A stretch of DNA of 64,000 nt from Acidobacteriota bacterium (GTDB taxonomy: Bacteria; Acidobacteriota; Terriglobia; Terriglobales; Acidobacteriaceae), in the NCBI GenBank assembly GCA_013289685.1, contig JABCZL010000012.1:1-64000 (forward strand). The letters are read 5' to 3'. The position numbers and the translations under genes are program-made. Shown piece after piece: positions 53,369-61,812 of the stretch (its first letter is position 1; every line of letters starts with the position of its first letter). The notes under the pieces are model-generated. The model was not told where the DNA came from and searched no databases. It was given only the letters and a program-made list of their open reading frames with translations.

Positions 53369-55231
53369 TTACGGAGCGGCTGACGTATTGGTTCCCAGCG
53401 CCTCCAACACATCCACCGCCGAGGTGTACCGCCCCTGGGGCGCGCTGATCTGCGCTCCCTGCGCCATCTGCCGGGCGGCAATCAGCATTTCTCGCGCAAT
53501 CGCGACGCCCTCAGCCCGCGCCGCCTCCGGGTTCTGCGCCCGCGCCATGCGCTCCAGAATCGCATCCGGCACCGATACCCTCAACTCATTCTTCATGAAC
53601 TCGGCGTTGCGCACGCTGACCAGCGGCCATATCCCGGCCACGACTGGAATCCGGCAATGCTCAATCCGTTTTAGAAAGTTTTCCAGCAGGCGCAGATCGA
53701 ACACCGGCTGGGTCACGACATATTCCGCTCCGGCCTGCACCTTGTACTCGAACCGGCGAATCTCTTCATCCATATCAGTGAGCCCCGGGTTGGCTCCCAC
53801 CCCAATCACAAAGCCAGTTCCGGTTCCGATCGGATTCCCGCCCAGATCAAGCCCGCGATTCAAGTTGTGCACGATGTTGACCAGCCCGATGGCATCCACA
53901 TCAAACACCGCAGTCGCGTCCGGATAGTTCCCCATCTTCGGCGGATCGCCAGTAATGCAGATGAGATTTCGAATCCCCACCGCAGCCGCTCCCAGCAAGT
54001 CGCTTTGAATGCACAGCACGTTTCGATCGCGACAGGTGTAGTGCAGAATCGCGTCAATGCCGACGTCCCGCTGAATGAGCAGCGACAGCGCCTGATTGCT
54101 CATGCGCGCCGACGCCCGCGGACTGTCTGGAATATTCACCGCATCCACTCCTACCGATTTTAGAAAGCGCGCGCCCTCGACCTCCTTACGAACGTCGATC
54201 CCTTTCGGTGGCACGATCTCCACCATCGTGACAAATTCGCCACGAGCCAGCCGGGCACCCAGCAACGACCTTTCTTCCAGCGGCACGGCCGGAGTCGCCG
54301 CCACTTTCGTCGCGCCGCCCGTCACCTGCCCCGCAACCGCCTTACCTCTGGCCTCGCCCACCCGCAGCGCCGATTTCATCACCCGGATGTGTTCTGGAGT
54401 CGTCCCGCAGCACCCACCCACCAGCCGGACCCCAGCCGCCACAAACTTGCGCGCATAACTCGCCATGTATTCCGGCGAGCACAAATAAATATTCCTGCCG
54501 TCCACCGACCGCGGAATGCCCGCGTTCGGCTGGGCCGCCAGCGGCAGCGACGTCGCCGCACGTACTCGCTCCATCGCGTCCAGCATCGCCACTGGACCTA
54601 CACTGCAGTTGCAGCCAATGACGTCCGCTCCCCATTCCTCAAGCTTGGGAACAAACTGCTGCGGGTCGGAGCCGTCGAGGCAGTTGCCGTCCTCGTCAAT
54701 GGTGACCTGGGCCACGATCGGCAGCGTGGCGCTCACATCCCGCGCCGCGAGCATCGCCTGGTGAATCTCTTCGAGATATCCGAAGGTCTCGAGAATCAGC
54801 AGATCGACGCCGCCTTCCACCAGCACCTCAATCTGCTGGCGGAATGCCTCACGAGCCTCCTGGAACGAAGTCTTGCCCAGGGGTTCGATTCTGGTACCCA
54901 GCGGGCCAACCGATCCCGCCACCCATACATCGAAGCTTTTGGCGGCTTCACGAGCCAGGCGAGCGCCGGCCCGATTGACGTCGCGAACTTTGTCCGCCAA
55001 ACTGTGCCGTCCCAGGCGGAAAGAGTTGCCACCGAAAGTATTGGTTTCAATAATTTCGGCCCCGGCCTGCAGGTATTCGTGATGAATCCCGCGAATCAAG
55101 TCGGGCTGGGAGAGATTCAGTTCATCGTAGGACCGGTTAATGAAAATGCCTTTGGCGTAGAGCAGCGTCCCCATGGCGCCGTCGCACAACACGGGGGATT
55201 GCTTGATCCGGGCAAGAAAGTCAGCCGCCAT
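53369..55231 (-). CDS. Bifunctional homocysteine S-methyltransferase / methylenetetrahydrofolate reductase
   Basis: 620 residues. Residues 1-290 are a Hcy methyltransferase barrel with zinc ligands Cys209 (GCNCSVGP) and Cys274-Cys275 (GGCCGTTPEH). Residues about 325-595 are a MetF-like reductase barrel (FVTMVEIVPPKGIDVRKEV; HYTCRDRNVLCIQSDLLGA; ITGDPPKMGNYPDATAVFDV). This is the YitJ-type fusion: the reductase makes 5-methyl-THF. The first domain resembles the N-terminal part of MetH but no cobalamin domain follows in this gene. It is convergent with the permease, 14 bases apart. Confidence 0.93.
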   Translation of the reverse strand: MAADFLARIKQSPVLCDGAMGTLLYAKGIFINRSYDELNLSQPDLIRGIHHEYLQAGAEIIETNTFGGNSFRLGRHSLADKVRDVNRAGARLAREAAKSFDVWVAGSVGPLGTRIEPLGKTSFQEAREAFRQQIEVLVEGGVDLLILETFGYLEEIHQAMLAARDVSATLPIVAQVTIDEDGNCLDGSDPQQFVPKLEEWGADVIGCNCSVGPVAMLDAMERVRAATSLPLAAQPNAGIPRSVDGRNIYLCSPEYMASYARKFVAAGVRLVGGCCGTTPEHIRVMKSALRVGEARGKAVAGQVTGGATKVAATPAVPLEERSLLGARLARGEFVTMVEIVPPKGIDVRKEVEGARFLKSVGVDAVNIPDSPRASARMSNQALSLLIQRDVGIDAILHYTCRDRNVLCIQSDLLGAAAVGIRNLICITGDPPKMGNYPDATAVFDVDAIGLVNIVHNLNRGLDLGGNPIGTGTGFVIGVGANPGLTDMDEEIRRFEYKVQAGAEYVVTQPVFDLRLLENFLKRIEHCRIPVVAGIWPLVSVRNAEFMKNELRVSVPDAILERMARAQNPEAARAEGVAIAREMLIAARQMAQGAQISAPQGRYTSAVDVLEALGTNTSAAP

Positions 55232-55360
55232 ATGTTTTCTGAGAATACAGGATGAAGACCATTTCGTGCATCTCCACGGCGCTGCGCGGGCACTGTCACG
55301 AAGAGTGGGAGTATCTCAACGCAATTTCAGCGAGCCCCGCGTGAGGCCGGGTTCTGGGTC

Positions 55361-55369
55361 TGTTATAAT
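55361..55369 (+). promoter_or_regulatory. Extended -10 promoter
   Basis: TGTTATAAT is a perfect extended -10, 32 bases ahead of ATG 55401, giving a very short leader. It matches the style of the yebC promoter (TGCTATAAT). Confidence 0.6.
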
Positions 55370-55400
55370 CCACCATTTCGCAATTAAATCTCCCTTTTTC

Positions 55401-56756
55401 ATGTCGTTAGGAGCCTGTCGTTTGAAGAGACGCATCCTCGTTCTTGTGCTTGGAGTAGGGGCCTGCCTGAGTTTCGTTTCCTGTGGTGGAAGCACCAAGA
55501 CGGCGGGTCCGCCCAGCGGCCTGACTAACCGCGTTCTGGCTTCCCAGGGGACCACATCGACCACCAACTTCGGTGGCCTGGTTATTGTCAATGGTTATAC
55601 CGATTTTCCGGCGCGGGGCGGTAGGATCAGTGCTGGAAGTTCACCGGGCCTGATGGCGGTAACGCCGTCCCTGAACATTGCGGCGGCCTTCGATGTCAGC
55701 TCTAACACTGTCTACGCAACGGACACCACCAAGGAAAGTTCAATCGGCAACATCCGCCTTCCCGGCCCCACCGCGAGCATGGTGTTGCCAGGATCCAACG
55801 GGATCGGATTTGCCGCAGTCCCCACGGCCACCGTCACCGGCTTTTCTGTCCTCGGTGCCGTCGAGCAGATGAATTTCTCCAACTCTGTGCTCACCACCAT
55901 AGCCGTCACCAACGCTCAAACCGTGATCGCCAATGACGGCGGCAGCCAGCTCCTGGTCTTCAGCAACGACTCCGACTCGGTGACCGTGCTGACCCCCGGC
56001 CTTGCCGTTCCTCCCGTGGACACGAGTTGTCTCACCAATCCTCCGAATGCGGTGTGTACGATCGTCCCCGGCTTCGACCGCCCCGTCTACGCCGTCATCA
56101 GCGGAAATACTGCCTACATTTTGAACTGCGGCGCGGAGTGTGGTGGCACCCAAGCCAGTGTGCAGACCCTGGACTTATCGACCTTCGCCGTGGGCGCGCC
56201 GGTGAACGTGAATGGCGCTACGATGGGTTTTCTGAACGGGACGCAACTTTATGTTGCCGGAAATGGCACTCCGACCGGACCCCTCTGCACCTCGATTACG
56301 GGCGCCGCCAAGACCGAAGCGACCTACTGCGGGACGCTCGATATTGTCGACGTCAGTTCCATGACCGACCCGTACTTCAACAATCCCGGCACCGAAATCG
56401 CCATCCCCGACGGCTTCCATGACCGCATGGATTTGAACGTTCTGGGCCAGCTCTTCATCGGCTCGCACGACTGCACGAACATCGGCAACGTGAATAATCC
56501 GAGCGGGGAAGTCCGCGGCTGTCTTGCCATCTACCGCACTGCCGACAACTCTGTGGTCATCCCTCCGGACAACGGCAACGTGAACGGCCTGCAGGGTTTT
56601 ACCACCCGCCCCGTCGAGTACGTGGCCGAAGGCGGCAACCTGCGTGTGTACGACACCCTCACCGATACCTTGCTGATCAACGCCGATTTCATCCCCCAGG
56701 GGACCGTCGAAATCGTCGGCTACGTAGGCGACGTCAAGGCAATCGATTTCTTCTAA
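55401..56756 (+). CDS. Beta-propeller lipoprotein of unknown function
   Basis: 451 residues. The signal (RILVLVLGVGACLSFVSC then GGS) has a lipobox Cys. The body is made of short beta-strand repeats of YVTN/NHL-like type (NIAAAFDVSSNTVYATDTT; TVIANDGGSQLLVFSNDSD; PVYAVISGNTAYILNC; GTLDIVDVSSMTDPYF; LRVYDTLTDTLLINADFI), which suggest a seven-bladed propeller. It has no catalytic motif. ATG 55401 is preferred although the frame is open from 55173, because it starts the signal peptide and lies behind a good -10. No clear ribosome-binding site. Confidence 0.8.
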   Translation: MSLGACRLKRRILVLVLGVGACLSFVSCGGSTKTAGPPSGLTNRVLASQGTTSTTNFGGLVIVNGYTDFPARGGRISAGSSPGLMAVTPSLNIAAAFDVSSNTVYATDTTKESSIGNIRLPGPTASMVLPGSNGIGFAAVPTATVTGFSVLGAVEQMNFSNSVLTTIAVTNAQTVIANDGGSQLLVFSNDSDSVTVLTPGLAVPPVDTSCLTNPPNAVCTIVPGFDRPVYAVISGNTAYILNCGAECGGTQASVQTLDLSTFAVGAPVNVNGATMGFLNGTQLYVAGNGTPTGPLCTSITGAAKTEATYCGTLDIVDVSSMTDPYFNNPGTEIAIPDGFHDRMDLNVLGQLFIGSHDCTNIGNVNNPSGEVRGCLAIYRTADNSVVIPPDNGNVNGLQGFTTRPVEYVAEGGNLRVYDTLTDTLLINADFIPQGTVEIVGYVGDVKAIDFF

Positions 56757-56962
56757 GCGTAGTGCCGGCATCCCTTCGACTTCGCTCAGGGCAGGCTCTG
56801 CCGGCCGTCGCGAGAGCCTGCCCTGAGCTTGCCGAAGGGGCGTCCCGCCCTCGCACGCGTCGATCATGGCAATCGTCAAGGCTGAATCTCAGTAGCCGGG
56901 TGCCCCATTTCTCGCGCGTTCTTTGCGCGAGAAAGCCTGCCCTGAGCGAAGCCGAAGGGTGG
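56757..56962. repeat. Dispersed GC-rich repeat units
   Basis: GTAGTGCCGGCATC starts the block at 56760. CCTTCGACTTCGCTCAGGGC (56774) and GCCTGCCCTGAGCTTGCCGA (56817) are inverse copies forming a large hairpin, and a third copy, GCCTGCCCTGAGCGAAGCCG, lies at 56937-56956. The phrase also occurs at 13549. The rest of the gap to 57058 holds a promoter. Confidence 0.75.
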
Positions 56963-57011
56963 GGATTTTCGACAGAGCTCGCCGCAGGTCCATCCCGCCC
57001 TCGCTCTCCGC

Positions 57012-57022
57012 TGCTATATAAT
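57012..57022 (+). promoter_or_regulatory. Candidate -10 box
   Basis: TGCTATATAAT contains TATAAT (57017-57022), 37 bases ahead of ATG 57059; GAGGAAAGGGG near 57039 provides the ribosome-binding site. Confidence 0.5.
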
Positions 57023-57058
57023 CCTGCCGGTTAGAGGATTAGAGGAAAGGGGTGCCAC

Positions 57059-57544
57059 ATGCCGTTCGTAAGAAAACTATCGCTGATCGTCGCCCCGTTG
57101 CTCGCCGTCTGTGCGATTCAATCGGCCAGCGCCGCCGAACCGCCTTCCGACCTCTGCTCGCTGCTGCCGGTAGCCGAAGTGAGCAAGACGTTAGGACGAA
57201 CCTACGATTCCCCACAAAAGACCGTCGCTCCCCGTCCCTTCGCCAACACCGCGACGGGAACGGATTGCAATTACCTGGCGAAGGAAAGCAAGCTCTGGTT
57301 CCGAGCCTACGTCGATCCCTCGCCTGCTGATTCCAAGGATCTTTTTGCCAGGTTGAGCAGATTCTATGGTCGGCAAACGCCCGTGACCGGCCTCGGAGAC
57401 GAGGCCTATTTTGACGAGTCCCACGCGCTCCACGTACGCAGCGGAAAAGTTCGTTTTTACCTCAACCTTGCTCCTGTCGATTCCGCTTCGGCAGTCGAGA
57501 AGCAGCTCAAGGATCTTGCCAGCCGGGTCGCCGCCCGACTCTAA
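57059..57544 (+). CDS. Secreted hypothetical protein (DUF3558-like)
   Basis: 161 residues. The signal peptide (LSLIVAPLLAVCAIQSASAA) is followed by a small domain with CSLLPVAEVSKTLGRTYDSP, DCNYLAKESKLWFRAYVD and GLGDEAYFDESHALHVRSGK. The two Cys could form a disulfide. The pattern (DLCSLLPxAEV, GxGDEAY) recalls DUF3558-type proteins of unknown role. Strong ribosome-binding site ahead of ATG 57059. Confidence 0.75.
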   Translation: MPFVRKLSLIVAPLLAVCAIQSASAAEPPSDLCSLLPVAEVSKTLGRTYDSPQKTVAPRPFANTATGTDCNYLAKESKLWFRAYVDPSPADSKDLFARLSRFYGRQTPVTGLGDEAYFDESHALHVRSGKVRFYLNLAPVDSASAVEKQLKDLASRVAARL

Positions 57545-57545
57545 G

Positions 57546-57772
57546 AAGCTGCGGAAAAAACTCACGATTCTGTCTTGCCTTGAAAGGGCGCGGCCGGTTT
57601 GAAAGCGCGCGGCTTCAACCCGCGCCGTAAGTCGAAACAAAGCAATGCCAGCTTACAGTCTGCCGAAAAACTCGGATTTGTCGGTGCTACCGTGTCGGTG
57701 CTACCGTGGAAGAGCGGCCCTTTAGGGCCGCGTAAAGCCGTTGAAAATTAATCTGGGCTTTTTAGCCCTCGG
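57546..57772. repeat. Composite REP-like array, copy 1
   Basis: Unit A (from 57546: GCTGCGGAAAAAACTCACG, AAAGGGCGCGG, CAACCCGCGCC) is followed by unit B (from about 57660: CCGAAAAACTCGGATTTGTC, a doubled 14-mer GTCGGTGCTACCGT, the palindrome GCGGCCCTTTAGGGCCGC, and TTGAAAATTAATCTGGGCTT). The same A-B order occurs at 63174-63458. It fills the gap between convergent genes. Confidence 0.8.
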
Positions 57773-57781
57773 GGTGGATGC

Positions 57782-60289
57782 CTATTTGATCGGCTCCAAC
57801 ACCAGCCTGTGCGCCCTGGCAGCGTCCACTGCCTTCGCGCTGAAGGGCAAAGGAAACGTGGTTCCGTCGTACCATGCCTTCCACTGGTCCATGTAGTACG
57901 GGCTCAGAAAGTTTCCACCTTGTCCGGTCACTGTGTTCAGCGTCGACTGATCCAGGTCCGCCAGATTCGCAGTGAAGCGCTCCGACGGCCCGTGAGACCG
58001 CGTCACTGCCTTCACCGTATATCCGCTGCCCGACTGCTCCCGCACTCCCGGTCCCGACCAGCGCCGGATCAGCGGAATCTTTCCCAGAATCGGATGCTGA
58101 ATCTCCACCGCATTGAACGCTCCCCAGTGCCACGACGCCAAATCCTTCGGCGCCTGCGGATGGTTGACCGCAGCTTCGACCGCGGCCGTCAGCAGTTCGT
58201 CATAATTCGGATATTCGTCGGGCAGCCACCGCTTGGGCCGATGGAGCAGGATGTTCTCCATCCACACCGACCTCTGCAGCCACGAGTAGGTCTTCCAGTT
58301 GACGGCGTTCTTCTCGGTTTCTTTAAAGAGTTCGGAGTCGGCATCCTTGCGAGATTGCGAGTGAGCCGCTCCCAATTTTGGTTCGAGCAGCAGGCGGCGC
58401 AGTTCGCCGATCGCATTTTCGGCGATGGTGGGTGCTGCCGAAGTAGCCAGCATGCGGCCATCCCAGCTGCGCATCAGGTCGGCGGCCTGTTTCGCGCGCG
58501 CAGTGGGTTTTGCGGCATGATCCACCGCGTAAACCAGGCGCTCCGCGGCAAACAGGGTTGCCTCCGATTGAATGTCGGTCTGCAGTGCCAGCATGTCCGC
58601 CGCAGAGAACTGCCGTCCCGATTCCAGCACGTGATAGATCCGCGCCGTGCGCCACGGAGCTTCCCACTCCATGCTGATCGAATTCGGATAACCGTCTGGC
58701 GTGATTCTTCCGTTCGCCGTGGCGATGATTCCCGACGGCGGATTGTAGACGCTGGGCAGCTTCTCAAACGGAATATACGAAGTCCACTCGTGCGCGTTGT
58801 CCGCGCCGCTCACCGGGAGGCTGCCGTCCCCCGCCGCGCGGATCGGAACTTTGCCCGTTGCCTGATATCCAATATTTCCATCGACGTCGGCATACACCAC
58901 GTTTTGCCCCGGCGCGTCCAACTGCGAAAACGCTCGCCGAAACTCTTCCCAGTTCTGTGCCGAATCCACATCGAACAATGGGATGTGCAGCCCGTCGTAG
59001 AGCGTCCAGCGCAATGCCAGCGGCCGCGTTTCGCCCGCAACGAGCTCTGTGATCACCGGCCCGTGTCGCGTGATCTTCACATCCACGCTCACATCCGGCT
59101 TGCCCTTCACGTGAATGACCTCGGTGCGATGTTCCGGCTGCACCCATCCGCTCGGCGTCTGATACGCGCCCTGCTCGTTGAAATTCTCAATGTAGACATC
59201 GGTCACGGTTGGGCCGATATTGGTGAATCCCCATGCGATGCGTTGGTTGTGCCCCACGATCACATACAGCATCCCCGGCAACGTCACGCCCGCAACGTCA
59301 AAAGTGCCGGAGTGCAGGTGCACCTCGTACCACAGGTTGGGCATCTGGTGGTTGAGGTGCATATCATTCGAGAGCAGCGGCTTGCCGGTCACCGTGTGTG
59401 CCCCGGAAACCACCCAATCATTCGACCCATTCACCGGCAAATCCTCGACCGGCGAAGCAGCCGGCGCAATCAATGGAACCTTTCTCTGCGTCACCGAGTT
59501 GTCGGGAGAATCGTCGTCATCTTCATCATCCGGTCCACCCGAGTTATCCGGCTCCGTCAGATCCTCCCGCATCACCGTCGGCGGACGGTCGTGCCAGGAA
59601 CGGTTCACATACAAGTCCGCGGTCAACTCCGGCCCCAGCTTGGCCAGAATCTTTTCGTGGCTGAGCGCGTCGAAAAAATAGTGATAGTTCAGATCCTTGA
59701 CCAGCACGTAGGCAATGACTACCGAGTCCTCCATGGACCACGGCTTCGGCGCATAGCGCAGCATGCGGAATTCAATCGGCAATCGGTCACCGCGCGTCCC
59801 GATGTAGGCGTTCACCCCGCGGGTGTAGGCTTCCAGGAAACTCCGATCGCGCGGGCTGGCCATCTCAATCGCCTTCTTCGCCGCCGCTCGCAGTCCAAGA
59901 ATCCGCTGCTCCCGGTCGACCTTCAGCGTGTCCTCGCCAAAAATCTCGGACAACTCTCCACTGCCGTAGCGGCGCATCACGTCCATCTGCCATAAACGGT
60001 CCTGGGCCGTGACGTATCCCTGCGCGAAGAAAAGATCCGTAAAGCTGGCCGCCTCGATCGCCGGTACGCCGTGACTGTCGCGCGTCACCGTGACCGGCCC
60101 TTCCAGCCCGCCGATCTGCAACCGCCCGTCGAGCTGGGGCAGAGCCGAGTGCGCGACGTAGTAGGCATACCCCACCACGCCCGCCAGCACCACTACCACG
60201 GCCAGCAACAGCCACAGCAGAATGCGGGAAATGCTGGAAGGGAACGTCCGGCGCGATTTGGGTGGGCTGATCTCTGCCAGGGTAGTCAT
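57782..60289 (-). CDS. Membrane-anchored penicillin acylase-family amidase
   Basis: 835 residues. A cytoplasmic stub and one helix (ILLWLLLAVVVVLAGVVGYA) anchor the protein; GPVTVTRDSHGVPAIEAASF and QGYVTAQDRLWQMDVMRRYG start the acylase. Before the nucleophile there is an acidic linker (GGPDDEDDDDSPDN), then VNGSNDWVVSGAHT, where Ser is expected to become the N-terminal catalytic residue after self-cleavage. Family members are N-terminal nucleophile hydrolases acting on acyl amides, for instance acyl-homoserine lactones; which substrate applies here is unknown. The C-terminus keeps the Asn/Arg elements of the beta chain. Its start is divergent from fur. Confidence 0.93.
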   Translation of the reverse strand: MTTLAEISPPKSRRTFPSSISRILLWLLLAVVVVLAGVVGYAYYVAHSALPQLDGRLQIGGLEGPVTVTRDSHGVPAIEAASFTDLFFAQGYVTAQDRLWQMDVMRRYGSGELSEIFGEDTLKVDREQRILGLRAAAKKAIEMASPRDRSFLEAYTRGVNAYIGTRGDRLPIEFRMLRYAPKPWSMEDSVVIAYVLVKDLNYHYFFDALSHEKILAKLGPELTADLYVNRSWHDRPPTVMREDLTEPDNSGGPDDEDDDDSPDNSVTQRKVPLIAPAASPVEDLPVNGSNDWVVSGAHTVTGKPLLSNDMHLNHQMPNLWYEVHLHSGTFDVAGVTLPGMLYVIVGHNQRIAWGFTNIGPTVTDVYIENFNEQGAYQTPSGWVQPEHRTEVIHVKGKPDVSVDVKITRHGPVITELVAGETRPLALRWTLYDGLHIPLFDVDSAQNWEEFRRAFSQLDAPGQNVVYADVDGNIGYQATGKVPIRAAGDGSLPVSGADNAHEWTSYIPFEKLPSVYNPPSGIIATANGRITPDGYPNSISMEWEAPWRTARIYHVLESGRQFSAADMLALQTDIQSEATLFAAERLVYAVDHAAKPTARAKQAADLMRSWDGRMLATSAAPTIAENAIGELRRLLLEPKLGAAHSQSRKDADSELFKETEKNAVNWKTYSWLQRSVWMENILLHRPKRWLPDEYPNYDELLTAAVEAAVNHPQAPKDLASWHWGAFNAVEIQHPILGKIPLIRRWSGPGVREQSGSGYTVKAVTRSHGPSERFTANLADLDQSTLNTVTGQGGNFLSPYYMDQWKAWYDGTTFPLPFSAKAVDAARAHRLVLEPIK

Positions 60290-60300
60290 GAGGAATCTTT

Positions 60301-60353
60301 GATTCTAGTTCAGGATTCTATTCCAGCGATTCTATTGTAGAGATTGTATTCCG
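60301..60353. repeat. Four degenerate ~14-bp repeats upstream of the acylase
   Basis: GATTCTAGTTCAG, GATTCTATTCCAGC, GATTCTATTGTAGA and GATTGTATTCCGC follow each other between the acylase start and the Fur box. Confidence 0.6.
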
Positions 60354-60377
60354 CGCTCCCCAAGCCGGCCCGCCGCT

Positions 60378-60396
60378 GAAAATGAATTTCATTTTC
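60378..60396. promoter_or_regulatory. Fur box (9-1-9 palindrome)
   Basis: GAAAATGAATTTCATTTTC is a perfect 9-1-9 inverted repeat matching the Fur-box layout (GATAATGAT-A-ATCATTATC type). It lies 42 bases before the fur-family gene and about 90 from the divergent acylase start, so autoregulation is likely. Confidence 0.75.
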
Positions 60397-60437
60397 AAGA
60401 TGCCGGATGATATCCTGACACTTCAGTTCCACTCCCC

Positions 60438-60938
60438 ATGCTCCAAAAACGCATCGATGATCAGCCCACCATCTCCCGCCAGATGGTCCGCGAAGCCCAG
60501 GACATCCTGCACCGCCATCTCAAAGGCGTCGGCCTGAAGCAGACCGCCCAGCGCGACACCATTCTGCGCACGTTTCTTGAAACCCGCGACCATCTCTCCA
60601 CGGATGAGCTTCATCGCCTTGTACAGAAAAAAGACGCGCGCATCGGCTACACCACCGTCTACCGCACTCTGAAGCTCCTCGCCGAGTGTGGCCTGGCCAG
60701 CGAAGTCGCCTTCCACGACGGCATCGCCCGCTACGAGCACCAGTACAACCGCCGCAGTCACCACCACATGGTCTGCACCGACTGTGGCAGTTCAGTCGAG
60801 TTCTTTTCCCAGGAGGTCGGCGAGCTCGAGCAGGAAATCGGCCGCAAATATCACTACCTCACCACCCGGCACACATTTCAGATTTATGGGGTCTGCGAAG
60901 ACTGCCGCAAAAAGAACCACACGCCGCGCCCACTCTGA
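60438..60938 (+). CDS. fur: Fur-family metalloregulator
   Basis: 166 residues. The winged helix (about 30-95: LKQTAQRDTILRTFLETRDH; IGYTTVYRTLKLLAECGLAS) precedes a metal-binding dimer domain with RYEHQYNRRSHHHMVCTDCG (CxxC, and the HHH cluster), FEFF-like VEFFSQEVGELEQE and a second CEDC, giving the structural zinc site. The 9-1-9 box upstream fits Fur rather than PerR or Zur, but metal specificity cannot be proved. It acts as a repressor in the cytoplasm. Confidence 0.92.
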   Translation: MLQKRIDDQPTISRQMVREAQDILHRHLKGVGLKQTAQRDTILRTFLETRDHLSTDELHRLVQKKDARIGYTTVYRTLKLLAECGLASEVAFHDGIARYEHQYNRRSHHHMVCTDCGSSVEFFSQEVGELEQEIGRKYHYLTTRHTFQIYGVCEDCRKKNHTPRPL

Positions 60939-60969
60939 ATTCGACAGAAAGGCGGAGAGCTACACAACG

Positions 60970-61749
60970 CTAATTATGCGGGTGATCGATCTCCGTCGCC
61001 GACAAATCAACGCCGCTCCGCAAACATTCTTCCGGAGATCCGCTGCGCGCCACTCGGATCATGTCTGATTCATTCGAGCAAAATGCCGGCGTTCCAGCCT
61101 TCTTTGAATTCTCCGGGTACGCCACCACCTGGTACTTCACAATCGGTCCGTTCGCCTTTGCGGCCGTGCAGCCTTGCAACTCAAACACATATCCGTTCTT
61201 CCTGCCACGAGCCAGGTCTCGACTGATTCCCCACGCGCCCGACAGCTCAGTGAGGGAACACGTGTAACCGGATTCCCGGTGAGCCTGCGCATAGGCGATC
61301 TCCGCCGTATTCAAAGTGCGCACCGCGGACACTGTGGAGTTTTCATTGCTCGCGATCGCTGTCTCAGCAACCGACCTGTCCCAGGACTTGCGATTCGAGA
61401 CTACGAAAACGACCAGCGCAACCATCGCCGCCACTCCCAGGTAGCCCAGGACCAGTCCTGCGATCGCGAATCCTCTTCCCGCCAGCCGGCCCCCGCTCAT
61501 GCGGATTTCCGAAAGCGACAAATGTCCGAAGATCACCGCGACAATAAAGAACGGAGGGAGCGGGAGAAAGAAAAGGATCCCGCAGATCAAGCTGAAGATC
61601 GCCTTGCCGCTGGTTTCCGGTGCCAGCCCAAATGCCACCGCCGGATCGACCGCCGTTGCCGACCCGGCCAGAGAATCTCGTCCGCAGATCCCGCAAAATC
61701 GTTCCCCCGCGGCCATACTGTTCCCGCAGCCCAGGCAGAACGAACTCAT
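60970..61749 (-). CDS. Zinc-ribbon/DUF4190 membrane protein with pilin-like C-domain (copy A)
   Basis: 259 residues. An N-terminal zinc ribbon (CLGCG ... FCGICG) is followed by two hydrophobic helices of DUF4190 type (IFSLICGILFFLPLPPFFIV; GFAIAGLVLGYLGVAAM) and then an extracytoplasmic section with AVRTLNTAEIAYAQAHRESG, which resembles the region after the first helix of type IV pilin-like proteins. The pilin helix motif itself is changed (VVSNRKSWDRSVAETA). ATG 61749 has GAGGAG eight bases upstream. A close paralog lies immediately upstream on the same strand. Confidence 0.75.
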   Translation of the reverse strand: MSSFCLGCGNSMAAGERFCGICGRDSLAGSATAVDPAVAFGLAPETSGKAIFSLICGILFFLPLPPFFIVAVIFGHLSLSEIRMSGGRLAGRGFAIAGLVLGYLGVAAMVALVVFVVSNRKSWDRSVAETAIASNENSTVSAVRTLNTAEIAYAQAHRESGYTCSLTELSGAWGISRDLARGRKNGYVFELQGCTAAKANGPIVKYQVVAYPENSKKAGTPAFCSNESDMIRVARSGSPEECLRSGVDLSATEIDHPHN

Positions 61750-61812
61750 CCGTGCCACTCCTCTCTACGAGATTGTCCGCAGCTGGGCAGAGTCATCGGC
61801 GCATAAGCTCAC

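Noticed and set aside
55232-55400. SAM or cobalamin riboswitch ahead of the methyltransferase/MTHFR gene
   Set aside because: No conserved box or core stem of these classes is visible in the 169-base gap on the minus strand.
57809-59995. A 728-codon plus-strand frame opposite the penicillin acylase
   Set aside because: Arg/His-rich antisense product with no domain; the acylase motifs on the minus strand are decisive.
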